Below, piece after piece: positions 8,686 through 17,179 of a DNA stretch of 64,000 nucleotides. The position numbers and the translations under genes were made by a program. The stretch comes from an uncultured Candidatus Melainabacteria bacterium. GTDB lineage: Bacteria; Cyanobacteriota; Vampirovibrionia; Gastranaerophilales; Gastranaerophilaceae. The notes beneath the pieces were generated by a model. That model ran no database searches, had not been told where the DNA came from, and worked only from the letters and a program-made list of their open reading frames with translations. Where the stretch lies: the NCBI GenBank assembly GCA_947090755.1, contig CAMUPF010000003.1, positions 1-64,000 of the forward strand, read 5' to 3'. Position 1 is the stretch's first letter. Each line of letters begins with the position of its first letter.

Positions 8686-9253
8686 GGTCGTATTGGTGCT
8701 TGATTTCCTGAATATCCTGCCACATGAGCCATTTAGGGCTTCCTTTTTCTCGTGAATCGTTGCGTAAGAGATACGACGGATGGAAAATCGGCATCATTTT
8801 TGAGCCGTACGGCCCATCGAACCATTTGCCGCGTACTTTTGTAATTCCGCTATATTGCGGAAGCATTGAACTTAGTGCAACGCCTCCGCAAAGCAGAATA
8901 ATTTTTGGTTGTAAGATTTCTAATTGTGCCTCAAGATATTCGCGGCAAGCTTCCTTTTCTTCCGGAAGCGGGTTGCGGTTTTCGGGCGGACGGCATTTAA
9001 TCGTGTTGCAGATATAAACATCGCGTTCGCGTGACAAGCCGACTGATGCAAAAATTTTATCCAGAAGCTGTCCGGCTTTGCCGACAAAAGGCTTTCCTTT
9101 CTGATCTTCCCAGTACCCCGGAGCCTCGCCGATTAGGACGAGTTTGTGGTTGGGAATACCGTCTGCAAAAACTACATTCGTACGTGTTGCGCAAAGGTTG
9201 CACTTTTCGCAGGCCAGACATTTTTCTTTGATTTTTGCTAATTTTGATTCCAT
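8675..9253 (-). CDS. family 4 uracil-DNA glycosylase (Fe-S)
   Basis: The 192-residue protein removes uracil from DNA. Motif GEAPG (residues 42-46) and HPSYLLRN near the C-terminus are the active-site motifs of family 4 (bacterial/archaeal type). Cys15, Cys18, Cys87 (in CNTIKCRPPENRNP) and Cys103 are placed as the four ligands of the [4Fe-4S] cluster. Length is typical (about 190-220). It is separated by one base from the stop of the SIMPL gene, so it is probably the last gene of a three-gene operon starting at 11036. Confidence 0.93.
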   Translation of the reverse strand: MESKLAKIKEKCLACEKCNLCATRTNVVFADGIPNHKLVLIGEAPGYWEDQKGKPFVGKAGQLLDKIFASVGLSRERDVYICNTIKCRPPENRNPLPEEKEACREYLEAQLEILQPKIILLCGGVALSSMLPQYSGITKVRGKWFDGPYGSKMMPIFHPSYLLRNDSREKGSPKWLMWQDIQEIKHQYDLIP

Positions 9254-9254
9254 A

Positions 9255-9989
9255 CTATTTTACATTGAATGTTACGTTTACTGTTGATATAACTTTTTTC
9301 TCAATAGAAGAAGTGTCGTTGATACCGTAGTCGGAAACGTCAGTTGAATTAACCGGAACGATTTGGAAAACGCCCATTCTTGCGCTGTTCATTGTACCGA
9401 TTTTACCGTTTGTTCCTGCAACCATGCTTTCAGCACGTGCTTTTGCGTTCTTTGTTGCTTCGCCGACCATCTTAACTTTGATATCGTCAAGGTTTGATAC
9501 AAAGTATTCAACATTGTTTGAACTTAAGTTGATATTTTTGTTGATTAAAACATCAGTTTTTGTTGAAATTTCTTTGATTTTTTGAATATCTTTTGAAGAA
9601 ACTTTTACCCATTGAGAAAGGTTGTAGCCTTCGATTTCGTTTGAGGAGTACGCACCGTTTCTGCGGTAGTATTCGTAACTGTCAATAGAGCCGACTTCAA
9701 TATCTTTTGGGTCCATGCCGTTTTCAGTAAGGAAAGATTTTATTTCTTTTACGTTGCTGTCTAGTTCTGCATAACCGCTTTTAAGGCTCGGAGTTCTTGT
9801 TGCGATTCTGAGTGAAAGCGTTGCAAAATCAGATGTTACGTTCTGGCTTGCTGAACCTGTTACACGGATTGTTTGGTTTTGAAGTTTTTGGAATTCAACA
9901 ACTGATTTGGCGAGGATTGTTGTTGAAAGAACAGCGCCTGCCGCGATTAATAACCCTACTATAATTACTTGATAATCTTTAAAGTTCAT
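9255..9989 (-). CDS. SIMPL (DUF541) domain protein, membrane-anchored
   Basis: The 244-residue protein has one N-terminal membrane segment (YQVIIVGLLIAAGAVLSTTILAKSV) followed by the SIMPL fold, seen in IRVTGSASQNVTSDFATLSLRI written in the usual start-of-domain pattern and in KAEARAESM-like AKARAESMVAGTNGKIGTM. Family members sit in the periplasm or on the envelope; their function is unclear, with links to stress and signalling. GGAG is placed about seven bases before the ATG, and three bases separate it from the upstream unknown exported protein. Confidence 0.85.
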   Translation of the reverse strand: MNFKDYQVIIVGLLIAAGAVLSTTILAKSVVEFQKLQNQTIRVTGSASQNVTSDFATLSLRIATRTPSLKSGYAELDSNVKEIKSFLTENGMDPKDIEVGSIDSYEYYRRNGAYSSNEIEGYNLSQWVKVSSKDIQKIKEISTKTDVLINKNINLSSNNVEYFVSNLDDIKVKMVGEATKNAKARAESMVAGTNGKIGTMNSARMGVFQIVPVNSTDVSDYGINDTSSIEKKVISTVNVTFNVK

Positions 9990-9992
9990 AGT

Positions 9993-11036
9993 CTACTCCT
10001 TTACTAAAAATTCTGTGTTTTCAACACGTGCCGCAAAATATGGCTTATCTTTTCCCTGTTCTTTGAGGAAAATAACAAACGGCTGGTCAAAATCAAAATG
10101 GCGGCTCATATCCGGAGCTAACGACATCTTCATGACACCGATAACCGCTTCACTTTTGAGGCTTCCGCCTTTGTTGTCCATTTTAAATTTGATTGTTTGC
10201 AGTGCTTTGGTGATTTTATAATTTGTGCCAAGAATCTGTTTTTCGCAAAGTTCATTGTAAGAAATTGTCTTGTCAATGTCGATATTAGGGATTTTTACTG
10301 TATCTTCGTGGCCGAGTTTTTCAGGTTTTGAAATCTTGGTCACATAGTCGTAAAGCTCTGTGAAATCACCTTTTTTATCAGATTTCAAAAGTATAACTTC
10401 TTCATTTTCTTTTGTGAGAAGTTTTAGTGCGTATTCATCTCCATTATAGAAAAGAATTTCAACGTTTTTCTTTATTTTTCTGTCCGTGTCTTTGTTTACC
10501 CCGAAGTATTTAACGTTTTCGGCAGAACCTGCAAATGGCGCTGAATCAAGAACTTTGAACGCGTTCAGGAATGTAAAATCTTTTTTCAGCATTGCGTAGA
10601 AAAGGTATGCATCTTTTGCGTTCCAGTCCACCATATCGAGAACATCGCTGGTTTCGTGGAATTTTTTAAAGATTTCTTTTTCAATTTGTTTTTTTAATTT
10701 GTGGCTGATTTCACCCTGAGTTTTGTAATAAGATGCAGGTGAAAGTATGTCAGCGGTGTAGAGTTTTTTGTTCAACTCATCTGCAATCGGAGGGTTTCCG
10801 CCTGCAAGTTGTACAGGTTTTCCGTGTGTAAACTTATCCATAAAATCGTTCCATACGAGTTGGAAGGTTACGCACCAAACAGAATCTTTGACGGTTTCGT
10901 AGCCCTGTGAAACTTCAACAGCAGGTGCGGCCGGTTTACTTTTATGGAAAAACGGAAATCTGAATCCGCTGCAAAGTAAACTTGTTCCGATTAGGGCGCT
11001 TACGCCCAACATTGTAATACTTTTGTTTATTTTCAT
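9993..11036 (-). CDS. exported protein of unknown function with faint serpin-like C-terminus
   Basis: The 347-residue protein starts with a signal peptide (MKINKSITMLGVSALIGTSLLCSG). I recognise no family with certainty. The C-terminus FDFDQPFVIFLKEQ ... KPYFAARV resembles the last strands of serpins (Phe-x-x-Asp-His-Pro-Phe ... Gly-Arg-Val), and the central region AYLFYAMLKKDFTFLNAFKV could match the serpin segment before the breach. The serpin hinge is not evident, so inhibitor activity is not supported. It is the first gene of the operon with SIMPL and uracil-DNA glycosylase, and AAGGAG-like sequence precedes the start. It is divergent from pyruvate kinase. Confidence 0.7.
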   Translation of the reverse strand: MKINKSITMLGVSALIGTSLLCSGFRFPFFHKSKPAAPAVEVSQGYETVKDSVWCVTFQLVWNDFMDKFTHGKPVQLAGGNPPIADELNKKLYTADILSPASYYKTQGEISHKLKKQIEKEIFKKFHETSDVLDMVDWNAKDAYLFYAMLKKDFTFLNAFKVLDSAPFAGSAENVKYFGVNKDTDRKIKKNVEILFYNGDEYALKLLTKENEEVILLKSDKKGDFTELYDYVTKISKPEKLGHEDTVKIPNIDIDKTISYNELCEKQILGTNYKITKALQTIKFKMDNKGGSLKSEAVIGVMKMSLAPDMSRHFDFDQPFVIFLKEQGKDKPYFAARVENTEFLVKE

Positions 11037-11131
11037 ATAAAACTCCTTATCAACATCGCAATATTACCACAAATTCTATTGTACTGCAATGTGGTTGTGA
11101 TAGAATATTTCTGAATTATGAGGACAAAAAC

Positions 11132-12556
11132 ATGTTAAAATCAAGCGGAATAAAAATAGTAGCGACCTTAGGGCCGTCTGTAAATAACGAACAAAAAATA
11201 GAAGAATTGATTCAGGCCGGTGTGAGTATGTTTCGTGTGAATTCTTCACACTCAACGCCTGACGCGCATAAAGAAACCATTGATATGGTGAGAAAAGTCG
11301 CGGCAAAACTTAACACAAATACAGCGATTTTGTTGGACTTGCAGGGGCCGAAAATCAGGGTCGCAAAACTTGAAGCGCCGATTGAACTTGTTGAAGGAAC
11401 TAATGTTCAACTTCGTCATGACACGCAGTACGTTGATAATATTATACCTGTTGACTACGCGGGGATTGCGCGTGATGTGAAAGCCGGCGACACGATTTAT
11501 CTTGATGACGGAAAACTTGAACTTCGCGTTAACAACACTGACGGAAACATAATCACAGCCTCTGTTGTTCGCGGCGGGCTTTTGAAAGCCAATAAGGGCT
11601 TAAATCTCCCCGGTCGTACGGCAAGCCTTTCTGCCATTACGCAAAAAGATATTTCTTACATAAAGCTTGCACTCGAGTGGAAAGTGGATTATCTTGCGCT
11701 TTCGTTTGTCAGAACGGGGGAAGATGTATTAAAAGCGAAACACTGTATGGAAATGTACGGCGGCTATATTCCATTGATTTCTAAGATTGAAAAGCCGGAA
11801 GCACTTGATAATATTGACGAAATTATAAAAAACTCCGACGGTATAATGGTAGCGCGCGGCGATTTGGGTATAGAAATTTCAGCGGAAAAGGTTCCTGCAG
11901 CGCAAAAGAAACTTATCAAAGAGTGTAATGCTAAAAATAAAGTCGTAATCGTTGCGACCCAGATGCTTGAAACAATGATTGAACAGCCTATTCCAACGCG
12001 TGCAGAAACCTCTGATGTTGCGAACGCGATTCTTGACGGCGCAGACGCAATAATGCTTTCCGGCGAAACCGCCGTGGGGAAATATCCTGTTGAAGCCGTT
12101 AAAATGATGTCAAAAATTTCACAAAACCTTGAAGAAAACAACGTTATCAGGCATAACTATTACTCAAGAAAAATGGAAGAATTTGATAATCAGGAAGCTT
12201 TTGCAATGTGTCACGCAATGGTAACAATGCTTGAAACCCTTCCGATTAAAGCGATTGTTGCATTTACGACAAACGGCTATACTCCTGCACTTTTGAGTAA
12301 ATCAAAACCGTCAGTACCGATTTACGCGCTTGCAAAAAGCGAAACCGTATGCCGGCAGATGAATCTTTGCCGTGACGTTGTGCCGTTCAGATATGACTGG
12401 CAGCAGGAAATCAGTATGTCATCTCTGAATGCTTTGAACGAACTTCTTGTTGAAAAATTCGGCATGAAAAAGGGCGAACAGGTAATCTTGACTGGTGTCG
12501 TTCCGTACGTCGCCGGCCAGACAACGAACTTTATAAAATTAAAGACTATTGAGTAA
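11132..12556 (+). CDS. pyk: pyruvate kinase
   Basis: The 474-residue enzyme converts phosphoenolpyruvate and ADP to pyruvate and ATP, the last ATP-yielding step of glycolysis. It begins KIVATLGPSVNNEQKI, the standard N-terminal substrate-binding segment, and contains the family signature ISKIEKPEALDNIDEII with the catalytic Lys, followed by MVARGDLGIEIS. The length is that of a single catalytic A-B-C domain enzyme without the extra C-terminal PEP-utiliser-like domain. A GAGG Shine-Dalgarno lies nine bases before the ATG. The gene stands alone, divergent from the exported-protein operon, and is followed by a structured repeat region. Confidence 0.97.
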   Translation: MLKSSGIKIVATLGPSVNNEQKIEELIQAGVSMFRVNSSHSTPDAHKETIDMVRKVAAKLNTNTAILLDLQGPKIRVAKLEAPIELVEGTNVQLRHDTQYVDNIIPVDYAGIARDVKAGDTIYLDDGKLELRVNNTDGNIITASVVRGGLLKANKGLNLPGRTASLSAITQKDISYIKLALEWKVDYLALSFVRTGEDVLKAKHCMEMYGGYIPLISKIEKPEALDNIDEIIKNSDGIMVARGDLGIEISAEKVPAAQKKLIKECNAKNKVVIVATQMLETMIEQPIPTRAETSDVANAILDGADAIMLSGETAVGKYPVEAVKMMSKISQNLEENNVIRHNYYSRKMEEFDNQEAFAMCHAMVTMLETLPIKAIVAFTTNGYTPALLSKSKPSVPIYALAKSETVCRQMNLCRDVVPFRYDWQQEISMSSLNALNELLVEKFGMKKGEQVILTGVVPYVAGQTTNFIKLKTIE

Positions 12557-12559
12557 GAT

Positions 12560-12700
12560 TGCGTCAGCCGGTGTAGCACCGGTACCGTGGCACGTGAGTG
12601 CTACGGGCAGGGTGCGAAACACTACGTCAGCGACGTTTCAAAATTTGCGGATGTTGGTAATATCCGCTTAAATTTTGTCAGGAGCTTTCTGCCCTTGAAA
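12560..12700. repeat. structured GC-rich intergenic element
   Basis: The gap between pyk and pgpH contains nested inverted repeats: CCGGTG/CACCGG with a three-base loop; an outer GGGCAG (about 12607) pairing with CTGCCC (about 12690); an inner ACGT/ACGT pair; and AAAATTTGCGGAT pairing imperfectly with ATATCCGCTTAAATTTT. It could be a folded RNA, a terminator region or a repeat element related to the copies at 16215 and 47821, with which it shares CAGCCG and CGGGCAGG. No open frame of note crosses it. Confidence 0.5.
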
Positions 12701-12749
12701 AATTTTTATAATAATATTATAATCAGTAAGTAAAAAACATAGGTAACTT

Positions 12750-14885
12750 ATGGATATTAATAATTATATAGGAAAATTTTCAGCCTTTTTGCACTCACAG
12801 GCGTTTGTTAAGGCTTTTGCATTTTTTATTTTCACTTTGACTTTGACGGGCCTTATTTCGTCGCAAAATTTCTTTTTTCAAGATACAGTCAAAAACGGCA
12901 TAAGCCAGAAAGACATTTATGCGCAAAAAACGCTTACCGTTATTGATACGCGAAGAACTGAACAGCTTAAAGCCGAAGCTGGCAACAGGGTTGAGCCGAT
13001 TCTCACACCTGCTGAAGATAACTTTGTTCGAATAAATTTTAACACCTTACAAAACTCTATCGAAAACATAAGGCTTGAAGAAATTTCTGACGCTGAAAAA
13101 CGCCAGAAACTTGCGGTTTTCTTTGATTTGCCTAATTCAAGAAAAGATTTTGTGCTTGATTTCTTGCTGAAATCTGACAATGCAAGCCTAAACGAGGCGT
13201 TTACAAAAGCCTCACAAACTCTTGAAAATGTTCTTGAAGCCGGTATTACCGAAAACGATTTTGTAGAAAATGATGTAGAAAAAATTATTAAGAAAAATCT
13301 TGTAAGGGATATTTCTAAACGTCAGATTTCTGTGATTTCGGCACTTTTGGAACAGGTAATCGTTCCGAACCTTGTTGTCGATGAGTTCGCGACAAATATT
13401 GCAAGACAAAATGCGCAAAGTACCGTCAAACCTTATGAAATGAAGTTCCAGAAGGGGGATTTGATTGTTTATAAAGGTGAACCCGTTACGAAAATTAAAC
13501 GTGATGCATTGCGTCAGGCCGGATATAATGTTTATGAACTTAATTTTCAGGGGCTTATGGCGATGTTTGTTATTGTCGCACTTGGTGCGATGATTTATCT
13601 CGCTTATATGAAATATTTCGAAAAACAGTTTTTAGAACCGAATTATCTTTCGGTTTCCGCAAGTTTGACAACCATCCTTGTGTTAATCGCAATGCTTCTG
13701 CCTACAGGCTTTTCACCATATATTCTGCCGATTCCGGCGTATGTGTTTATGCTTGCGATTTTTACGAGTCCGCGGGTTGCGTTCGTTGCCGGCATGGTTA
13801 TTCTGGCCGTACTTTCGGTCGGATTCCAGTATAATTCACCGTTCTTGTGTACATTTATACTCCTGACCATGATTTCTACAATCGCGATTTCTAAAATCCG
13901 CTATTCAAAACGTATGGATCTCTTGAAAGTCGGATTTTTCGTTTCAGTTTCCGGCGTTTTGATTGCGATAAGCATATTTTTACTTGAAAAATGTCTTATT
14001 GATGTAAGTAATTATCTTATTTTCAAAAATATAATTTGTCTGATGATTAACGGAATTTTGAGTTCTGTCATTGTTCTTGGGACTCTGCCGTTATTTGAAA
14101 GCACATTTAAGATTATTACTCCATACGGTCTTGCGGAACTTGGCGACGCGAACCAGCCGTTGTTGAAACGTTTGCAATTTGACGCGCCTGGAACTTACCA
14201 TCACAGCCTTATGGTCGCAAACCTTTGCGAGGCTGCCGCAGAAGCAATCGGTGCAAACCCTGTTCTCGCCCGTGTCGGTTCACTTTACCACGATATCGGA
14301 AAACTTAAACGTCCGCTGTTCTTTGTAGAAAACCAATCATATTTTAAAATTGATAACCCGCATAATAATTTTACGCCGCGTATAAGCAAAATGATTATTA
14401 CGGCGCACCCGAAAGATGGGGTGGAACTTGCAAGGGAATATTCTTTGCCGCAGGCTATTCAAAACTTTATTACACAACACCATGGACAGGGTCTTGCAAG
14501 TTATTTTTATAATCAGGCGGTGAAAGAAGAAGGGCTTGAAAACGTTAAGGAAGAACAATTCCGCTATACCGGCCCGAAACCTAACACAAAAGAAACCGCG
14601 ATTTTAATGCTTGCAGACGCGGTTGAATCTGCCGTCCGCTCAATGGATAATCCGACGCAGGAAGAAATGGAAGCTGTTATTGATAAAATTATTATGGATA
14701 GAATAACAGACGGTCAGCTTTCTGACAGCCCGTTGACGCTGCTTGATATTAAGATTATCGCCGCAACTTTTGTCAGAATTCTGCGTGGTATGCGCCACAA
14801 TAGAATCAAGTATCAGGACGACGAACTGGAAAATAAATTAAAACAACTGGAAGAAAAAGAAAAAAATAATGATAAACAAAATTAA
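12750..14885 (+). CDS. pgpH: 7TM-HD cyclic-di-AMP phosphodiesterase (PgpH type)
   Basis: The 711-residue protein has an N-terminal membrane anchor, a large extracytoplasmic 7TMR-HDED-type domain (about residues 45-260), a block of seven membrane helices (about 265-450), and a C-terminal cytoplasmic HD phosphodiesterase domain. The HD motifs are visible as GTYHHSLMVANL, LYHDIGKL and ITAHPKDG. Relatives hydrolyse cyclic-di-AMP. The order pgpH-ybeY-dgkA with overlapping genes is the classic arrangement found in many bacteria (followed there by era), which supports the assignment. The ybeY start lies 17 bases inside this gene. No diadenylate cyclase is in the window. Confidence 0.92.
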   Translation: MDINNYIGKFSAFLHSQAFVKAFAFFIFTLTLTGLISSQNFFFQDTVKNGISQKDIYAQKTLTVIDTRRTEQLKAEAGNRVEPILTPAEDNFVRINFNTLQNSIENIRLEEISDAEKRQKLAVFFDLPNSRKDFVLDFLLKSDNASLNEAFTKASQTLENVLEAGITENDFVENDVEKIIKKNLVRDISKRQISVISALLEQVIVPNLVVDEFATNIARQNAQSTVKPYEMKFQKGDLIVYKGEPVTKIKRDALRQAGYNVYELNFQGLMAMFVIVALGAMIYLAYMKYFEKQFLEPNYLSVSASLTTILVLIAMLLPTGFSPYILPIPAYVFMLAIFTSPRVAFVAGMVILAVLSVGFQYNSPFLCTFILLTMISTIAISKIRYSKRMDLLKVGFFVSVSGVLIAISIFLLEKCLIDVSNYLIFKNIICLMINGILSSVIVLGTLPLFESTFKIITPYGLAELGDANQPLLKRLQFDAPGTYHHSLMVANLCEAAAEAIGANPVLARVGSLYHDIGKLKRPLFFVENQSYFKIDNPHNNFTPRISKMIITAHPKDGVELAREYSLPQAIQNFITQHHGQGLASYFYNQAVKEEGLENVKEEQFRYTGPKPNTKETAILMLADAVESAVRSMDNPTQEEMEAVIDKIIMDRITDGQLSDSPLTLLDIKIIAATFVRILRGMRHNRIKYQDDELENKLKQLEEKEKNNDKQN

Positions 14886-15429
14886 TTGTCTAATCGAAAA
14901 TGCAAACGAAGATTTTGAAATAAATATTGCAGAATGGACTGAAACCGCTAAAAAATTATTCAAAAATCTTATGACGCACGAAGAGGTTGCAAAGGATTCA
15001 TGTCTTGAGGGGCTGGAGTTTGAGGAGGTTTTCTTTGACATAACATTTACTAACGCCGCAGAAACCCACGAACTAAACCGTACTTATCGCGAAAAGGATT
15101 ATCCTGCGGATATTATTACGTTTGCGCTATTTGCTGATAGTGATGATGACCTGATAATCGACGGACGTATAGTTCTGGGTGATATAATTATTGCACTGGA
15201 TAAAGTGGATGAGATGACAAAAAGCAGTACTCCGCCACCTCCCGCCTCGCTGAACCGCGAGCCGTGCGTGGCTGCGCTGTCTACTAAAGATGAAGCTAAA
15301 ACCTTTGATTATATGCTCAAATTCCTTATTGCACATGGAGTTTTGCACCTTTTAGGTTTTGACCATCAAACAGAAGAGGAATACAATTTCGTGGTAAAAC
15401 ATCAGCAAGAGGCGATTAGTGAATTATGA
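14869..15429 (+). CDS. ybeY: endoribonuclease YbeY carrying an in-frame repeat insertion
   Basis: The 186-residue protein has the YbeY zinc motif HGVLHLLGFDH, which coordinates the catalytic metal, and the preceding TFALFADSDDD and GDIIIALDKV segments. YbeY trims rRNA 3' ends and takes part in ribosome quality control. Between GDIIIALDKVDEMT and the helix leading to the metal motif there is an unusual stretch of about 25 residues, from KSSTPPPPASLN to AALSTKDEA, encoded by a GC-rich repeat (15215-15287). Normal relatives join these segments with a short helix. The insert keeps the frame and has no stop, and the metal ligands are intact, so the enzyme may still work. It overlaps pgpH by 17 bases and dgkA by 4 (ATGA). 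Confidence 0.92.
   Translation: MINKINCLIENANEDFEINIAEWTETAKKLFKNLMTHEEVAKDSCLEGLEFEEVFFDITFTNAAETHELNRTYREKDYPADIITFALFADSDDDLIIDGRIVLGDIIIALDKVDEMTKSSTPPPPASLNREPCVAALSTKDEAKTFDYMLKFLIAHGVLHLLGFDHQTEEEYNFVVKHQQEAISEL
15215..15287 (-). repeat. MITE-like repeat inserted in ybeY
   Basis: Read on the minus strand this segment begins AGACAGCGCAGCC, identical over 13 bases to the start of the repeat before lipA (16215), and ends GGTGGCGGAGTACTGCTTTTTGTC, close to that repeat's GGCGGCGGAGAACTGTTTTTA. Between them is a different hairpin (CTCGC/GCGAG). Shared ends with a variable stem suggest a mobile or once-mobile small element. Confidence 0.65.
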
Positions 15430-15803
15430 CCAAGTTTAAAGCACAAAGTTTTCGGGCAAAAATTGAAAACGCGCGCCACGGGATTAACCTTGCATTGCGC
15501 GCCGAAAAAAATCTGCGTGTCCATACAGCAATCGCCTCTATTGTAATCCTTGCGGGGCTAATATTGCATGTAGGAACGCTTAAACTCGCAATTTTGCTTC
15601 TGACAATCGGACTTGTGGTTATAGCAGAAATGTTAAACTCTGCGTTGGAGTTTGCGGTTGATGCGCTTTATAAAAATAAATATTCGCGGCTGGTAAAATT
15701 TGCAAAAGATATTTCAGCGGGTGCGGTGCTGTTTGTATCGTTCATTGCCGCTAGTGTAGGGTTATTAATTTTTATTCCACAAATATTAAAAGCGGGATTT
15801 TAA
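15426..15803 (+). CDS. dgkA: diacylglycerol kinase / undecaprenol kinase (DgkA family)
   Basis: The 125-residue protein has a basic amphipathic N-terminus (FRAKIENARHGINLALRAEKN), three predicted membrane helices, and the family signature EMLNSALEFAVD in which the Glu residues bind the nucleotide-metal. The enzyme phosphorylates diacylglycerol or, in Gram-positives and their relatives, undecaprenol; which substrate is used here cannot be told. It starts within ybeY (ATGA overlap) and ends at a long bidirectional terminator. Confidence 0.92.
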   Translation: MTKFKAQSFRAKIENARHGINLALRAEKNLRVHTAIASIVILAGLILHVGTLKLAILLLTIGLVVIAEMLNSALEFAVDALYKNKYSRLVKFAKDISAGAVLFVSFIAASVGLLIFIPQILKAGF

Positions 15804-15819
15804 ACCCGCTTTTAATATT
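15782..15819. terminator. bidirectional terminator
   Basis: Perfect 15-base arms AATATTAAAAGCGGG and CCCGCTTTTAATATT flank eight bases. It spans the dgkA stop and reaches the stop of the convergent small exported protein, with U-rich flanks in both directions. Confidence 0.85.
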
Positions 15820-16129
15820 AGAAACGTCCTGTTTCACCATAATTTGGTTGTCCGAAGTTCCAGTATGTGTTAATCCAGCTGGAGCCTTCGTTACGGAATC
15901 TGATACGTTTTTTGCCTTTTTGTGTAACAACTTTTTTTCTTGTGGTTACAACGGTTTCTTCTGTAGCACCGGCAGCATTGCCTGTTGTATTTTTTATTGC
16001 TGCACTTGTGTCAACCGGTATAGCCTGAAACTCCGGTGATTGTGTATAGTCAAAATAATCTCTGTCTAATGCCGCAAACGCCGCTTGAGTTAAGCATAAT
16101 GCACAAATAATCAGTAATAATTTTTTCAT
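15818..16129 (-). CDS. small exported protein of unknown function
   Basis: The 103-residue product has a typical signal peptide (MKKLLLIICALCLTQAAFA) with cleavage after Ala19 or so, and AGGAG seven bases before the start. The mature 84 residues are polar, with a basic patch (TTRKKVVTQKGKKRIRFR) and an aromatic, Gly/Asn-rich tail (SSWINTYWNFGQPNYGETGRF). I recognise no domain. It is convergent with dgkA and lies divergent from lipA. Confidence 0.75.
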   Translation of the reverse strand: MKKLLLIICALCLTQAAFAALDRDYFDYTQSPEFQAIPVDTSAAIKNTTGNAAGATEETVVTTRKKVVTQKGKKRIRFRNEGSSWINTYWNFGQPNYGETGRF

Positions 16130-16214
16130 CTGTAATTCTCCTGTTATTTATATTTATATTACTTTTTCTTAAAAAAATCAACATTTTTCGGAACTTGATA
16201 TATAATTCTTAATG

Positions 16215-16290
16215 TTAGACAGCGCAGCCGCGGTGCGACCACACGAGAGTGTGGACGGCAGGCGGCGGAGAACTGTTTTTAAAGGACAGC
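16215..16290 (+). repeat. MITE-like repeat upstream of lipA
   Basis: The element runs from AGACAGCGCAGCC through a hairpin CCACAC-GAGA-GTGTGG to GCAGGCGGCGGAGAACTG, TTTTTAAAGGACAGC, and then directly into the lipA ATG. The AAAGGA that serves as the lipA ribosome binding site is inside the repeat end. Copies with the same ends occur at 15215-15287 (minus strand) and 47821-47936. Confidence 0.65.
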
Positions 16291-17133
16291 ATGAGAGAAC
16301 GATTACCGGAATTTTTAAAACGACCGATTGTTGATACAGAAACTACAAGGAATGTTCGCAGAGTATTGCGCAGCAATTGTTTGAACACTGTTTGTGAAAA
16401 CGCAAGGTGTCCGAACAAAAACGAGTGCTACACAAAAAATACCGCGACGTTTTTGATAATGGGCAATGTGTGTACCCGAAATTGCCGGTATTGTAATATT
16501 TCTTGCGAGCGCCCCGAACCGCTTGACCCGATGGAACCTCAGAATGTTGCTAAAGCTGTTGCTGATTTAGGGTTGAAGTATTCTGTGATAACGTCAGTTA
16601 CGCGCGACGATTTATCCGATGGCGGCGCAGAACATTTTGTGCGCTGTATAGAGGAAATTAGAAAACTTTCACCTTCAACGCGGGTGGAAATTTTAACACC
16701 TGATTTTAAGGGTAAAAAAGAGTCGCTGGATTTGATTATCGGCGCGAAACCGGATGTGTTTAATCACAATATTGAAACTGTCGAGCCTGTGTTTAAAACG
16801 GCACGTCCGCAGGGAAATTACAGGACTTCGCTTGAGGTTTTAAAATATATCAAAGAGAATTCCGATATCAAGACAAAATCCGGATTGATGATTGGTTTGG
16901 GTGAAACATTTGAACAAATTGAAGCGACCTTTAATGACTTGCGTTCTGCCGGTTGTGATATTTTGACTGTCGGGCAGTATATTCAGCCGTCTAAACAACA
17001 TCTTGAAGTTTCAAAATATTATTCACTTGAAGAATATGAAGACTTGAAGTCGCTTGCGCGCAAATGCGGGTTTAAAAACTTCCAAATCGGGCCGCTTGTG
17101 AGAAGTTCATATAATGCGTCTGTGATAGCTTGA
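16291..17133 (+). CDS. lipA: lipoyl synthase
   Basis: LipA is a radical-SAM enzyme that inserts two sulfurs into octanoyl groups on lipoyl-dependent complexes. The auxiliary cluster motif CENARCPNKNEC and the radical-SAM motif CTRNCRYC are both complete, and the C-terminal GPLVRSSYNA supplies the Ser ligand of the auxiliary cluster. I start at 16291 (280 residues): AAAGGA lies five bases upstream, and the in-frame extension back to 16249 (MWTAGGGELFLKDS) is translated repeat sequence. No lipB or dehydrogenase-complex gene is in the window. Confidence 0.96.
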   Translation: MRERLPEFLKRPIVDTETTRNVRRVLRSNCLNTVCENARCPNKNECYTKNTATFLIMGNVCTRNCRYCNISCERPEPLDPMEPQNVAKAVADLGLKYSVITSVTRDDLSDGGAEHFVRCIEEIRKLSPSTRVEILTPDFKGKKESLDLIIGAKPDVFNHNIETVEPVFKTARPQGNYRTSLEVLKYIKENSDIKTKSGLMIGLGETFEQIEATFNDLRSAGCDILTVGQYIQPSKQHLEVSKYYSLEEYEDLKSLARKCGFKNFQIGPLVRSSYNASVIA

Positions 17134-17158
17134 CACATGATGAAACATGGTACATAAT
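17130..17158 (+). promoter_or_regulatory. promoter of the prepilin-like gene at 17180
   Basis: TTGACA (17130-17135) and CATAAT (17153-17158) are 17 bases apart. The region TGAAACATGGTACATAAT is almost the same as TGAAACATGTTACATAAT in the promoter of the prepilin gene at 35807, so the two genes probably share regulation. Confidence 0.75.
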
Positions 17159-17179
17159 GTTTAAAGAAAGGATGTACTT

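Noticed and set aside
9993-11036. Calling the exported protein a serpin.
   Set aside because: Only the C-terminal strands resemble serpins; hinge and reactive-centre loop are not evident.
16249-16290. Longer N-terminus for lipA (MWTAGGGELFLKDS).
   Set aside because: This is translated repeat sequence; the ribosome site AAAGGA serves the ATG at 16291.
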